The notes below the pieces were generated by a model. That model searched no databases and was not told where the DNA came from. It worked only from the letters and a program-made list of their open reading frames with translations. A stretch of 64,000 bases of DNA from Synechococcus sp. CS-1332 (lineage in GTDB: Bacteria > Cyanobacteriota > Cyanobacteriia > PCC-6307 > Cyanobiaceae), in contig NZ_JAHLYP010000051.1 in the NCBI RefSeq assembly GCF_025127995.1, positions 1 to 64,000 on the forward strand, written 5' to 3'. Positions 25,538-34,093 of this stretch are shown in pieces; within the stretch, counting starts at the first letter, position 1, and each line of letters starts with the position of its first letter. Both the position numbers and the translations under genes were made by a program.

Positions 25538-25555
25538 TACGCTACATATAGCGTA
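25538..25555. promoter_or_regulatory. Operator-like inverted repeat
   Basis: TACGCT-ACATAT-AGCGTA: perfect 6-bp arms around an AT-rich 6-bp centre, in the divergent region between the winged-helix gene and the CHAT module. It could be a site for the winged-helix protein. Confidence 0.35.
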
Positions 25556-25862
25556 ACTCCCCTCCCCCTTGTTAGGGGTCGCACGATCTAGGGCCATTCA
25601 CTGCAGCGCATGAGGCTCATTCCCCCCCTCTCTCCTTGGGGTAGTGGGCTGGCGTCCATGTGTCCACCTTTCCAGCAGTGGCGCACCTGGTCAGCATTGG
25701 CGCCTGGATCAAAAGCACGCGAGGCAATTGCTGCGAGTTACGACATCTCTACTTTTCATCACGACACCCGGCGTTGGCCTGCTTCAGGCAGAAGCCCCTG
25801 ACGCACCGCAACCTGCACCGCCCCCCGCCTGAGGTGCTTCCTGGCCCATCGCTTCTGCATCC

Positions 25863-25995
25863 ATGCCCACCAGCTCGGCCGGCTTCTCCCTGCCGGTAGT
25901 GCTCGGCCCCCAGATGTGCACACCTCGACCACGCCGAAGACTCCCTGGGCCGTGGCCTGTGGCCCGATCTTCACTGTTCCAACCGCACTTGGGGG
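25863..25995 (+). pseudogene. Decayed copy of the small gene at 32224
   Basis: From ATG 25863 the protein starts with GFSLPVVLGPQ, like GFALLVVLGRQ in the gene at 32224, and after a frame change shows SLGRGLW like FLGRGLW. DNA identity is high in two blocks, including 19 identical bases. The copy flanks the CHAT/DUF900 module on its left as the intact gene does on its right. Confidence 0.6.
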
Positions 25996-26216
25996 TTGGG
26001 CCTCCTAGCGACCAAGCCAGTGGAGGCTGGCCTTGGCATCCCGGCACTAAGCGCTATGGTCTAATCGCTCAATCCAGTGCTCGCGAGGCACACCTCGCAT
26101 TACCGACGCCCGGCGAGCCTGACGCGCTCCCTGCGGGTCAGGAGCCCAAAAACTTGTGGCCATTTCCCACGACTCTGTTCAGGATTGAGCCTGGAGCCAG
26201 CCAAAGGCCGAACGGC

Positions 26217-29200
26217 ATGCCCGCCCATTACCAACTGCGGATCGGCCTCGACCCTTCCGGCCGCGGCGCCGACTTCCGGCTCCTGGATGCCCATGGCAGC
26301 CAGATTGACTATCACCACACCGACATCGCAGCTCTCACCGCCAGCCGGCAGCAGGGGCTCTTCGATCTGAGGCAGTATCTGCGGGACTACATCGAGGAGC
26401 AGCGCCAGGAGGAGGAGATCACCGCCATCGGTGTCTGCATCGCCCACGACCTGCTGGGGGAGAAGATCACGCAACTCCTCTGGAAACCGATCAACCAGCG
26501 CACCCTCTCCATCCAGCTGCCGACCGGTCCGCAACAGGCCCATCCCCTCGCGGCCGCTCTGGCCCGTGTCCCCTGGGAACTGACACGCCCGAGCGCCAAC
26601 CAGCAGACCCTGGCGGAGCGCAACCTGGTGGTGCGCATCGAACCCCCCTCTGATGCCCCCTGCTCGGAGCCGCTGGTGCTTGAGGCCGATGAACCCCTGC
26701 GGGTGCTGCTGGTCTTCGCGGCATCGCGGGGCTCAAGCCCCCTGGCGGCGCGCAGCGAGCGGCGTGAGTTGCTTGAACTGTTCGAGCGCGAGATCTACCC
26801 CGGCCGGAGGATCATCGCGGATGTCCTTTCCTATGGCGTCACGAAAGAGCGGCTGATCGATCAGATCCAGCGCCATGACGGCTATCACCTGATCCACTGG
26901 AGCGGCCACGGCCACCAGAACCTGCTGGAGCTCGCTGACGCCGATGGCCATCCGGATCCAATCAGTGGGGAGGAGCTGGTGGAGCTGTTCGCCGATGCCG
27001 GGGGTTTCCTGCCGCGGCTGGTGTTCCTCAGCGCCTGCCATTCCGGCGCACCGCTGATCAGGAGCTGGAGCTCGTTCCTGGCGGTGGCGCAGGGCGTAGA
27101 GCCCACCGGGACGAAGGTTGCCACCGCAGAACAGAGCACACCCTCCTTTGGCACGACCGCCCCGGGCGATCCCTCCCGCAGCGAGCCGGCCGGCTTCACC
27201 GGCACCGCCGCGGCCCTGCTCGCTGCCGGGGTGCCGACGGTGGTGGCGATGCGCTTCGCGGTCGGGGATGGCTATGCCCGCCAGCTGGCGGTGGCCTTCT
27301 ACCGCCACCTACTGGCCGACCAGGCGCCCAAGGAGGCGGCAACGGCGCTGGCGATGGCCCGCCGGCAACTGATCAATCATCCCCCGGGCGGTGCAAGCTG
27401 CGCGTGGGCGGATCACGCCACACCCCTGCTCTACGGCCAGCTGGACAGCTGCCTCCCTATCCGCCAGCTCAGCGGTCGCTCACCGGCCCGTGGGGAGACC
27501 CGCCGCCGGCTGCACAGCATCCCCGAGCTCACCGCTGCCAGCCACGATTCCTTCGTGGGGCGCACCTGGGAGTTGGCGGGCCTCGGTGCCCGTTTCCTCG
27601 GCTCCACCGGCGGAGCCGAGGTCACCCCGGTGGCGGTGATCACCGGGCTGGGCGGCATGGGCAAGAGCGCCCTGCTGAGCGAGGCGCTTGACCTATGGGA
27701 ATCCCGCTTCCAATGGCTGCTGCTTTATCAGGCCAAGCCCAGCGCCCTGAGCTTTGAGGGGACCCTGCGGGACATCCATCTCAGGCTCGCCGGGGAGGAG
27801 CAGCGCTACTACACGCATGTGCAGCAGCACCGCGCCGATGCCATCCACCGCGAGGCAAGCGAGACCTTCACAGGCCCCAAACGGCTGCAGCGGTTGATGG
27901 AAAACCTCTGCCGCGCCCTGCGCGATGAGCCCATCCTGCTGGTCCTCGACAACTTCGAGACCAACCTGCTGCCCCAGCCCGACAACGCCGATGGAGCCGA
28001 GCCCCTCTGGCGTTGCCAGGATCCGGCCTGGGACCAGTGCCTGCAGCTGCTGGCCAAGCAGCTGCAGGGCTCATCCTCAAGGGTGCTGATCACCAGCCGC
28101 CGTCCCCTGGCGGCCCAGGCCGGCGGCCGGGGGTATGGGGTGCCGCTCGGGCCGCTGCAGCGCGCCGAGGCGGCCCTGTATCTGGGCTCTCAGCCCACCT
28201 TGCGCGCGATGGCCTTCGGGGAGGATCTCAAAGAACGTCAGCTGGCGCTGCGGCTGCTGAGCGTCAGCCGCTTTCACCCCCTGCTCATGACGCGGCTGGC
28301 CAGGCTGGCGGCAGCTCCGGACCGCCGTTCCCAGCTGCTGGAGGCACTCGACACGCTCGAGCGGCAGAAGGACTTCGCAGCATTACCGGAGCTCTTCACC
28401 GGCACTGCCGCTGAACAGAACCGTGAGCTGGAGCAGAGCTACCTCCGTGACGCCCTCACCACCTCCACTGATCAGCTGATCGCCCAGGCCGGCGCCGGGG
28501 CCCGCCAGTTGCTATGGATCCTGGCCCTGGCCAATGATCCGGTCTCCCTGCGGCTGCTGGAGGGGCTGTGGAGCACTGAGAGTCATGAGGTGCAGCGAAT
28601 GCGGTTTGTCCGCAAGCTGTTGGATCTGCGGGACACCCTGCCCCCTGAGCAGCAGCGCAAACTTGATCAGATGCCCCGGGAGGACCATGAGGCGCTTCAG
28701 GCCCTGCCGAAGGCCCCGCAACGCCCCGCCCTGCAGCCGCTGCTCAGCGCCCTGATGGCGGCGGGGTTGCTCCAGGAGCGGCAGGTTCCCACCGGCAAGA
28801 AGCCGGAGCAGGCCGTCACCTTCTACAGCGTCCATGCGCTGGTGGTCGAGCGCATCGACGCTTGGATGGAGCACCACCCCGCCGAGCAAGGGGATCGCGA
28901 CGCCGCTGCGGTGCGGCGAGACTATGCCGAACACCTGATGGCCTGCTACGAGGACCTCCTGCACCAGCAGGGCAGCACGGCGCAGGAGGCTGGCCGTCAG
29001 GCGATCGTCTACTTCGTGCAGGCCGGTGCCTACGACCAGCTAGGCGGTGTCGCCGGCCAAGTGGTCACCAGCATCAAAGACCCGGTGCTACTGCAGGGCC
29101 TTCTGCCCCACCTCCATTGGGCCGTAGACACGGCACCCGCAGGCCGGCCGCGCATGACATGCCTAATCCTTCTCGCCGATGCTTTGCACAACAGCGGTGC

Positions 29201-29543
29201 TCCACGCCAGAGCCTGCCGTTCTATGAGCAGGCTGCCGACTTGGCGCGCCTGGCCATAGCAGACAGCGTGGAAGAAGACCGCGAGGGCTGGATGGTCCTG
29301 GCAGTGACCTACGCCAACTGGGGGTGTGCACTGAGGAACTTGGGGGAGCTGCAGGCCGCCCGCGACCTGCACATGCAATCTGCTGAGGCTGAGAAGAAGG
29401 CAGGCGGACCCTTGATCGGTGTGATCAACAGCGAACTGCAGGCACTGGGCATTGACATTACGCAGGGCAAATCCCGTTCGGCTCTGCCGGAAATCGAGCT
29501 GCACCTGGCGCAGGTTGACGAGTGGTGGCACCAGAGCCGCTAG
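26217..29543 (+). CDS. CHAT peptidase - STAND ATPase - TPR protein (ends at an in-frame TAG)
   Basis: From ATG 26217, 1108 residues before TAG. Residues 1-170 are an unassigned beta-rich N-domain. A CHAT caspase-like domain follows (about 180-390) with the dyad His231 in HWSGHGH and Cys274 in LSACHSG. A STAND/NB-ARC-type ATPase comes next: FVGRTWELAGL, Walker A GLGGMGKS (477-484), Walker B LLVLDNFET (Asp578), and SSRVLITSRRP. TPR-like helices begin near residue 960. The same frame continues after the stop to 30296 with more TPRs, so the ancestral protein was about 1359 residues. An NLR-like logic (TPR sensor, ATPase switch, protease output) is inference. The DUF900 hydrolase gene follows. Confidence 0.88.
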   Translation: MPAHYQLRIGLDPSGRGADFRLLDAHGSQIDYHHTDIAALTASRQQGLFDLRQYLRDYIEEQRQEEEITAIGVCIAHDLLGEKITQLLWKPINQRTLSIQLPTGPQQAHPLAAALARVPWELTRPSANQQTLAERNLVVRIEPPSDAPCSEPLVLEADEPLRVLLVFAASRGSSPLAARSERRELLELFEREIYPGRRIIADVLSYGVTKERLIDQIQRHDGYHLIHWSGHGHQNLLELADADGHPDPISGEELVELFADAGGFLPRLVFLSACHSGAPLIRSWSSFLAVAQGVEPTGTKVATAEQSTPSFGTTAPGDPSRSEPAGFTGTAAALLAAGVPTVVAMRFAVGDGYARQLAVAFYRHLLADQAPKEAATALAMARRQLINHPPGGASCAWADHATPLLYGQLDSCLPIRQLSGRSPARGETRRRLHSIPELTAASHDSFVGRTWELAGLGARFLGSTGGAEVTPVAVITGLGGMGKSALLSEALDLWESRFQWLLLYQAKPSALSFEGTLRDIHLRLAGEEQRYYTHVQQHRADAIHREASETFTGPKRLQRLMENLCRALRDEPILLVLDNFETNLLPQPDNADGAEPLWRCQDPAWDQCLQLLAKQLQGSSSRVLITSRRPLAAQAGGRGYGVPLGPLQRAEAALYLGSQPTLRAMAFGEDLKERQLALRLLSVSRFHPLLMTRLARLAAAPDRRSQLLEALDTLERQKDFAALPELFTGTAAEQNRELEQSYLRDALTTSTDQLIAQAGAGARQLLWILALANDPVSLRLLEGLWSTESHEVQRMRFVRKLLDLRDTLPPEQQRKLDQMPREDHEALQALPKAPQRPALQPLLSALMAAGLLQERQVPTGKKPEQAVTFYSVHALVVERIDAWMEHHPAEQGDRDAAAVRRDYAEHLMACYEDLLHQQGSTAQEAGRQAIVYFVQAGAYDQLGGVAGQVVTSIKDPVLLQGLLPHLHWAVDTAPAGRPRMTCLILLADALHNSGAPRQSLPFYEQAADLARLAIADSVEEDREGWMVLAVTYANWGCALRNLGELQAARDLHMQSAEAEKKAGGPLIGVINSELQALGIDITQGKSRSALPEIELHLAQVDEWWHQSR

Positions 29544-29576
29544 GGCCTGAGCGTACCGGAGGCACCGGATCTGGAA

Positions 29577-30296
29577 ATGCTCAGCCGCACCTACCTCACT
29601 GCGCTGCATGTCGCTTTTCGCGCGGACTACGACCGCATGGACTGGGTCTCGGCGCTGGCGCGTCTTGAGACCAGCTTGCAGGTGAAGCAGGCCCTGGGCC
29701 GTTCCGCCGAGGATATCGGGGGGACCCGCTTCAATCGGGCCTCGACGCTGATCGCACTCAACCGGCTGGATGAAGCACAAGAGGAACTGGTTGCCTGCCT
29801 GGAGCTGTTCACCAACGATCCATCTATGACTTCCAAAGTGCGCGGTTCCTTAGCGGCTTTGTTTCAAAACCTAGGTGATACTGAGCAGGCCATTCGCCAG
29901 GCTTGCCAGGCCCTGGCGATCACAGAGCACCTGCAGGATCCAGAGAGTCGCGCCATCTCCCACGGCAGCCTGGCGATCTACCTGCTGGACGCCCGTGATG
30001 AGCAGGCGTCCAGGGAATCCGCCCGCCACCAGCTGGCCGCCCTGCTCTATCGCCACTGCGCGGGCCTGAATCAGGGCCTGCAGAACTCCCTAGTCAACTA
30101 CGTCAAGATATTCCGGCAGGCGGAGGTGGTCGGCAGCGCTCTGGTGGTGCCCCGAGTGGCCGAGCTGCTGGCCGATCCGGCCTTCGGGCCGCTGGTCGAA
30201 TGGTTAACGCAGCTGCAGGTTGATCTGGCAGAGCTGCAACAAAGAACCGATCAGATCCTGGAGCAATGCCGCCAGCAGGCCCTCGCCGGCAACTGA
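29577..30296 (+). CDS. C-terminal TPR part of the CHAT protein, after an in-frame TAG
   Basis: This is the same reading frame as the CHAT gene, separated only by TAG at 29541-29543. From ATG 29577 it gives 239 residues of TPR-like helices (WVSALARLETSLQVKQALG, FNRASTLIALNRLDEAQEEL, VRGSLAALFQNLGDTEQAIR, AISHGSLAIYLLDARDEQAS) and a final coiled coil (LQVDLAELQQRTDQILEQC). The residues between TAG and this ATG (GLSVPEAPDLE) also look coding. It may be a separately started subunit, a readthrough extension, or the tail of a broken gene. Confidence 0.65.
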   Translation: MLSRTYLTALHVAFRADYDRMDWVSALARLETSLQVKQALGRSAEDIGGTRFNRASTLIALNRLDEAQEELVACLELFTNDPSMTSKVRGSLAALFQNLGDTEQAIRQACQALAITEHLQDPESRAISHGSLAIYLLDARDEQASRESARHQLAALLYRHCAGLNQGLQNSLVNYVKIFRQAEVVGSALVVPRVAELLADPAFGPLVEWLTQLQVDLAELQQRTDQILEQCRQQALAGN

Positions 30297-30316
30297 TCCC
30301 CTCCCCCTCTCCCGCC

Positions 30317-31645
30317 ATGACTCCCTCAGGCTCACCCGATCGCCCCATCACCGAACTGTTGGCCGAGCTGGAGGCGGCTGTGCGTCAGGGGAATGCTGCG
30401 GCCGCCGGCCAGCTCGAGCAGCTGATCCTGCAACAACTCGCCCACCAGGCAGCTGAAACCGCCGCCATCGAGCAACAGGTCCAGGGACTGATGGCGCAGC
30501 TACGCCAGCCGCCCGAGAAGCCCCGAGAGGATCTGGAGGAACTGGAGGAACTGGAGAGCTTCCTCAACCCGGAACGTGGCACACCCTCACCTCAAAGCTT
30601 CTCCTTCATCGGAGGCAGCCTTCCCTTCTCACCGGGCGCGCCCTCCGCGAGGCCTGCTGCCATCACTGGCACGGTGGTGCCGGTCTGGTTCGCCACCAAC
30701 CGAACTCCCGCCGGGGATGACTATGGAAACAGCCGCGGCGCCAGCACCTCCTACGGCCGGGCCCTAGTCCATGTGCCGGCGGGCCATCGCTTCGGGGAGA
30801 CGGGAAGAAGTTTCTGGAAGCGGCTGAAACGCTTCGATCTCCGGGACGATCGTCTCCGCCTGCAGGCCATCGAACCGCGCCAGCACGAAGCCTTCTTTGC
30901 TGAGCTACAAGCCGCTATGGATCAGGCGCGGCAGGAAGGCGCCGCTCCCCACGCCCTGATCTTTCTGCACGGTTTCAATGTCAGCTTCCAGGAAGCCGCC
31001 ATCCGCGCTGCCCAGCTTGATGTGGACCTCAACGTTCAAGGCGCCACCGCGTTCTTCAGTTGGCCGTCGCGTGGCAGCCTCACCGCCTATCCATCCGATG
31101 AGGCCACCATCGAGGCCAGTGAGGCGGCGATCACCGACTTCCTGATCGATTTCACCCGCCACTGCGGCGCCGAGACGGTTCACCTGATCGCCCACAGCAT
31201 GGGCAATCGCGGGCTACTGAGGGCCCTGCAGCGAATCGCCGCGGATACGCAAGCCCGATCTACGGTGAAATTCGGCCAGATCTTCCTGGCCGCTCCTGAT
31301 GTGGATCGTGATCTGTTCCTTGAACTGGCACGTCACTATCCCCAATTCAGCAAACGCGCCACGCTGTATGCCTCATCGGCCGATCGGGCCGTTGGCTTCT
31401 CGGCCCGTCTGCATGACGCGCCCCGAGCCGGCTACTTCTCTCCATACACCGTGGTGGAAGGTGTAGACACCGTGGCGGTGCCGAACTTCGATCTGGACTG
31501 GATCGGCCACGGGTACTTCGCCGAAGCCGAGGCGCTGCTGAATGACATGTTCGATCTCATGCGCCGCGATGAGCCACCCCAGGCCCGCCAGCGCCTAGTC
31601 GCCGACGAGCAGGACGGGGTGCAATTCTGGAGGTTCAACCGCTGA
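30317..31645 (+). CDS. DUF900-type alpha/beta hydrolase paired with the CHAT protein
   Basis: A 442-residue protein from ATG 30317, 20 bases after the TPR frame ends. Residues 10-80 are a Gln/Leu-rich helical region (LEQLILQQLAHQAAE, IEQQVQGLMAQLRQ), then an acidic linker. The hydrolase starts with VVPVWFATNRTPAGDDYG and shows LIFLHGFNVSF (oxyanion loop, near 218), nucleophile Ser294 in IAHSMGNRGLL, Asp328 in AAPDVDRD and His398 in WIGHGYF. That is the DUF900 esterase/lipase arrangement. Pairing with a CHAT/STAND protein suggests it is the executioner or the protease target; substrate is unknown. No signal peptide, so it acts inside the cell. Confidence 0.88.
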   Translation: MTPSGSPDRPITELLAELEAAVRQGNAAAAGQLEQLILQQLAHQAAETAAIEQQVQGLMAQLRQPPEKPREDLEELEELESFLNPERGTPSPQSFSFIGGSLPFSPGAPSARPAAITGTVVPVWFATNRTPAGDDYGNSRGASTSYGRALVHVPAGHRFGETGRSFWKRLKRFDLRDDRLRLQAIEPRQHEAFFAELQAAMDQARQEGAAPHALIFLHGFNVSFQEAAIRAAQLDVDLNVQGATAFFSWPSRGSLTAYPSDEATIEASEAAITDFLIDFTRHCGAETVHLIAHSMGNRGLLRALQRIAADTQARSTVKFGQIFLAAPDVDRDLFLELARHYPQFSKRATLYASSADRAVGFSARLHDAPRAGYFSPYTVVEGVDTVAVPNFDLDWIGHGYFAEAEALLNDMFDLMRRDEPPQARQRLVADEQDGVQFWRFNR

Positions 31646-32223
31646 ACACGGAGGACATCAACCGTTGAGAGCTGACCTTCGGCGGGCATCATGGGATGAG
31701 CGATATTGAGCTGGCCGCGTAAGACCGCGGCCCATTGACAGATCACTTTTTTTCTTTGCTACATTCAAGGAATGAATTGGCGGTGGCCTTGCTGCTGCAG
31801 CAACTTCAACGGTGATCGAGTGTCTATAGAGTCTTGGCCACTCCTGCAATCAGTCAATTTCGGCGAGGATGATTGTCATTCCAGGGCTGGCTACATCCCT
31901 GATCTGATTTTCCCATAATGGTTGCAGTTGGGAGTGAGGCGGCCACTAATGCGTCTTGCAAGTTGCCTTTCACATTGATTTTGGGGTCGCCCGATTTTGG
32001 ACCTTTCCCCATCGCCGCGAAGTGATGACCCCTCCCAGTACCCCCTACCGATTCCTGTTGAGTCATCTGGCGGACCAGTCCGCAACTACGAGCGCATGGG
32101 TTGCATTGCGGATGGCAACGTTTCCCGGCATCAGTGAACGCGGGACGCATCGTCCACCAGCAATTGCACCCACGCCACCGCCGACTACCTGGGTCGCTGC
32201 TAGTCCCAACGCATCCATCATCC
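31646..32223. other. Non-coding region after the DUF900 gene
   Basis: 578 bases, AT-rich near 31740-31930, with no supported gene on either strand. The last 100 bases resemble in part the sequence just ahead of the decayed copy at 25863 (for example CATCCATG at the start codon), suggesting a duplicated control region. Confidence 0.4.
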
Positions 32224-32445
32224 ATGTCCTGCACCATCACCTCCACCGGCTTCGCCCTGCTGGTTGTGCTCGGCCGCCAGCTGGCCATCCACGTCGATCG
32301 CTGCACCGAATTCCTGGGCCGTGGCCTGTGGTTCGATCGTGCCGGCGGCGCCATCAGCTGGGGGCTGGACCTAGGGCGGCTCCGGCTTCGCCTTGTGATC
32401 GATCGCGCCGAGGGTCGCCACTTCACCGGCTGGGTTCTGTTCTGA
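32224..32445 (+). CDS. Small hypothetical protein, intact copy of a duplicated gene
   Basis: A 73-residue protein from ATG 32224: TSTGFALLVVLGRQLAIHVD, FLGRGLWFDRAGG and ISWGLDLGRLRLRLVIDRAE. It looks like a small beta-rich domain. No family recognised. A degraded copy begins at 25863, so the CHAT/DUF900 module lies between two copies in the same orientation. Confidence 0.45.
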   Translation: MSCTITSTGFALLVVLGRQLAIHVDRCTEFLGRGLWFDRAGGAISWGLDLGRLRLRLVIDRAEGRHFTGWVLF

Positions 32446-32597
32446 CAGGGGCTTAGGGATGCCGGCTGGCTCCCTCACCATCGAGCATCACTGCCACGCG
32501 CACCACCACCAGCCCGTCGAGGCGGCAGCCAGGTTCGAGCCCTGGAGCTGGTCTTGCCAGCCGGACGCTCTACATTCCCGGCCGGGCGCAACCACTG

Positions 32598-32831
32598 ATG
32601 AATACCGACACCAGCGACCGGGCCGTGCTGCTGTCCCTGGTCGCAGGGGCCGCCACATTCGAGGCCCTGGCCCTGCTGATCCCACCGGCGCGTGCTCCTG
32701 CCCCTTAGGCGCTTACTCCCCAGCTGGCGGCCCTGCAGGTGCGCGAGCTGCGGAAACTGGCCCGTACTGCTGGCCACCATGCCCTGGCCTGCTCTGGCTG
32801 CCGCGCCGATCTGCTGCTGGCCCTGGCCTGA
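32598..32831 (+). pseudogene. Small gene with in-frame TAG; Rho-N/SAP-like tail
   Basis: ATG 32598 opens NTDTSDRAVLLSLVAG and runs to TAG at 32706-32708. In the same frame the sequence continues as LTPQLAALQVRELRKLARTA and CRADLLLALA to TGA at 32829. The LQVRELRKLAR...GCRADLLLAL pattern is that of the small Rho N-terminal/SAP-like nucleic-acid-binding helix bundle. One stop codon thus splits an otherwise continuous frame, as in the CHAT gene. Confidence 0.45.
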
Positions 32832-33026
32832 CCAGCGCCGCATCCACCACCACCACCGACACGCCATGACAGCCACCACCAAACGCCCAGCAGCTGTCCC
32901 GCAAACGACCGTTTCCGCTACACCGGATCGGGGACGGAACCGACCACGGAAGGCCAGGGGGTCTGCTGTCTCGCAACCCTGCCCCGTTTCGGTTGGGGAG
33001 TCCCCTCCTTTGCGGAACGGCAGGGG

Positions 33027-33089
33027 GCACGCATCGGCTACGGCCGCGTCAGCGCCATCGACCAGGACGCCCAGGCCCAGGTGCTCCGC
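33027..33089 (+). pseudogene. Serine recombinase N-terminal scrap
   Basis: About 21 codons read ARIGYGRVSAIDQDAQAQVL, the start of a resolvase/invertase catalytic domain with the nucleophile Ser in RVS. The frame then runs into the antisense of the nuclease gene, so only this tip survives. It marks a recombination junction near 33090. Confidence 0.55.
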
Positions 33090-33492
33090 CTTTGGGTAGG
33101 CGGCTGCATCGCATTTCGCGAGGTACTGGCGATACGCGAAGGCCTGGCCGGCGCGAACCATCCTCAGGTTGATGCTCTGCCCATTGCGCTGGATGTCGGC
33201 CACAGTGCGCCCATAGCGGTCACGGTCCTTGATGACCAGCTGAACCTTCGCCCCGATCGGTGCCAGCTCCTGCAGCAGGCGGCGGGAGGCCATGCCATAG
33301 GGCGCCTGCGCAATCTCCGGGGCATCAATGCATGACACCCGGATCGTGATGTTCCTCCCCACCATCCGCGACCCGCAGTGTGTCGCCATCACCGACTGAG
33401 ATCACAGTGGCCGCTGCGGCAGGCCCGGCAAGGAGTAGCAGTGAGGCACAGAGCGCAAAGGTGCGGCTAAGGCTTGGCGGCTTTCGCCCCAT
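33090..33492 (-). pseudogene. Staphylococcal-nuclease-like thermonuclease, frameshifted and truncated
   Basis: From ATG 33492 a signal peptide (LCASLLLLAGPAAA) leads to TVISVGDGDTLRVADGG, the first SNase strand pair. The next part RNITIRVSCIDAPEIAQAPYG continues in another frame; removing one G from the run near 33356 joins them. KDRDRYGRTVADI and INLRMVRAGQAFAYRQY supply the remaining catalytic and core motifs. The end is lost at about 33090 where recombinase-like sequence begins. A working copy would be a secreted sugar-nonspecific nuclease. Confidence 0.75.
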
Positions 33493-33691
33493 CACACTTG
33501 GCGTTCTTTTGGATCGCAGAATCGTTGGTCGACCGGCTGAGGTACTGGATGCTGCCGTTGCTTTTCTGAACCTTCTGCCAATAGAAGCCGCCGGGGCTTG
33601 ACTTCCCCTCGGCGACCACTTTCGCATCGGCCGGTAGCGAAGCCAGGGTGAGGGCGGCCAAGGTCGTTACAAGCAGGACTGGGAGGCGCAT
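33467..33691 (-). CDS. Small secreted protein
   Basis: A 74-residue protein from ATG 33691 with a signal peptide (LPVLLVTTLAALTLASLPAD, cleavage near ADA). The mature part of about 50 residues is basic with one Cys near the end (KNAKCDG) and an aromatic pair FYWQKVQ. It overlaps the start of the broken nuclease gene by 26 bases. Family unknown. Confidence 0.55.
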   Translation of the reverse strand: MRLPVLLVTTLAALTLASLPADAKVVAEGKSSPGGFYWQKVQKSNGSIQYLSRSTNDSAIQKNAKCDGAKAAKP

Positions 33692-33768
33692 TGTTCAGAA
33701 GTTGTATTGGGGGCATTCTCGCTGACTTGTCCGCCACCGGGAACCCTTTGTGCAGTCGCTCAACTTCC

Positions 33769-33873
33769 ATGCCCCGCTACCTCTGGCACCTCGATCCCGA
33801 TGGATGGCCCCTCGAACGAATCGACACCATCATCGGCGAGCACGCCCCGGTCTTCACTAGCTGGCCTGAGTAG
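33769..33873 (+). CDS. Possible 34-residue protein
   Basis: ATG 33769 gives a short acidic protein beginning MPRYLWHLDPDGWPLERID. The composition is coding-like (Trp, Asp, balanced residues) and it is divergent from the secreted protein. There is no other support. Confidence 0.3.
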   Translation: MPRYLWHLDPDGWPLERIDTIIGEHAPVFTSWPE

Positions 33874-34093
33874 TCGCCCCACATACAGGACGGATGGCGT
33901 CCCCTCGCCTGCTGCTACCCAAAGGTCACTGGGGTGGCCTCACCTCCCAAAAGCAGCTGGCTCAGTAGCAGGCATGAACAACCTGGTGGAGCAGCACAGT
34001 CATGAATCTGGGACTCAACAAGTGAACACGATATCTGTTTACCAGAGCGGTATAAGACCGTGAACAACACCATAAACTTCATTGAACGCGTTT

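Larger units (their letters stand above)
25240..26216. other. Long divergent control region with a decayed gene copy
   Basis: Nearly 1 kb separates the winged-helix gene from the CHAT gene. It contains an operator-like palindrome (25538-25555), a -10-like TATAAA at 25512, and from 25863 a degenerate copy of the small gene at 32224: ATGCCC, then a shared GGCTTC-CCCTG-GGT-GTGCTCGGCC stretch and the identical run CCTGGGCCGTGGCCTGTGG. The reading frame of that copy is broken. Confidence 0.55.

Noticed and set aside
32866-33099. Plus-strand 77-codon frame upstream of the recombinase scrap
   Set aside because: Composition is out-of-frame-like (Arg/Pro/Ala) and it reads past the resolvase motif in a different frame.
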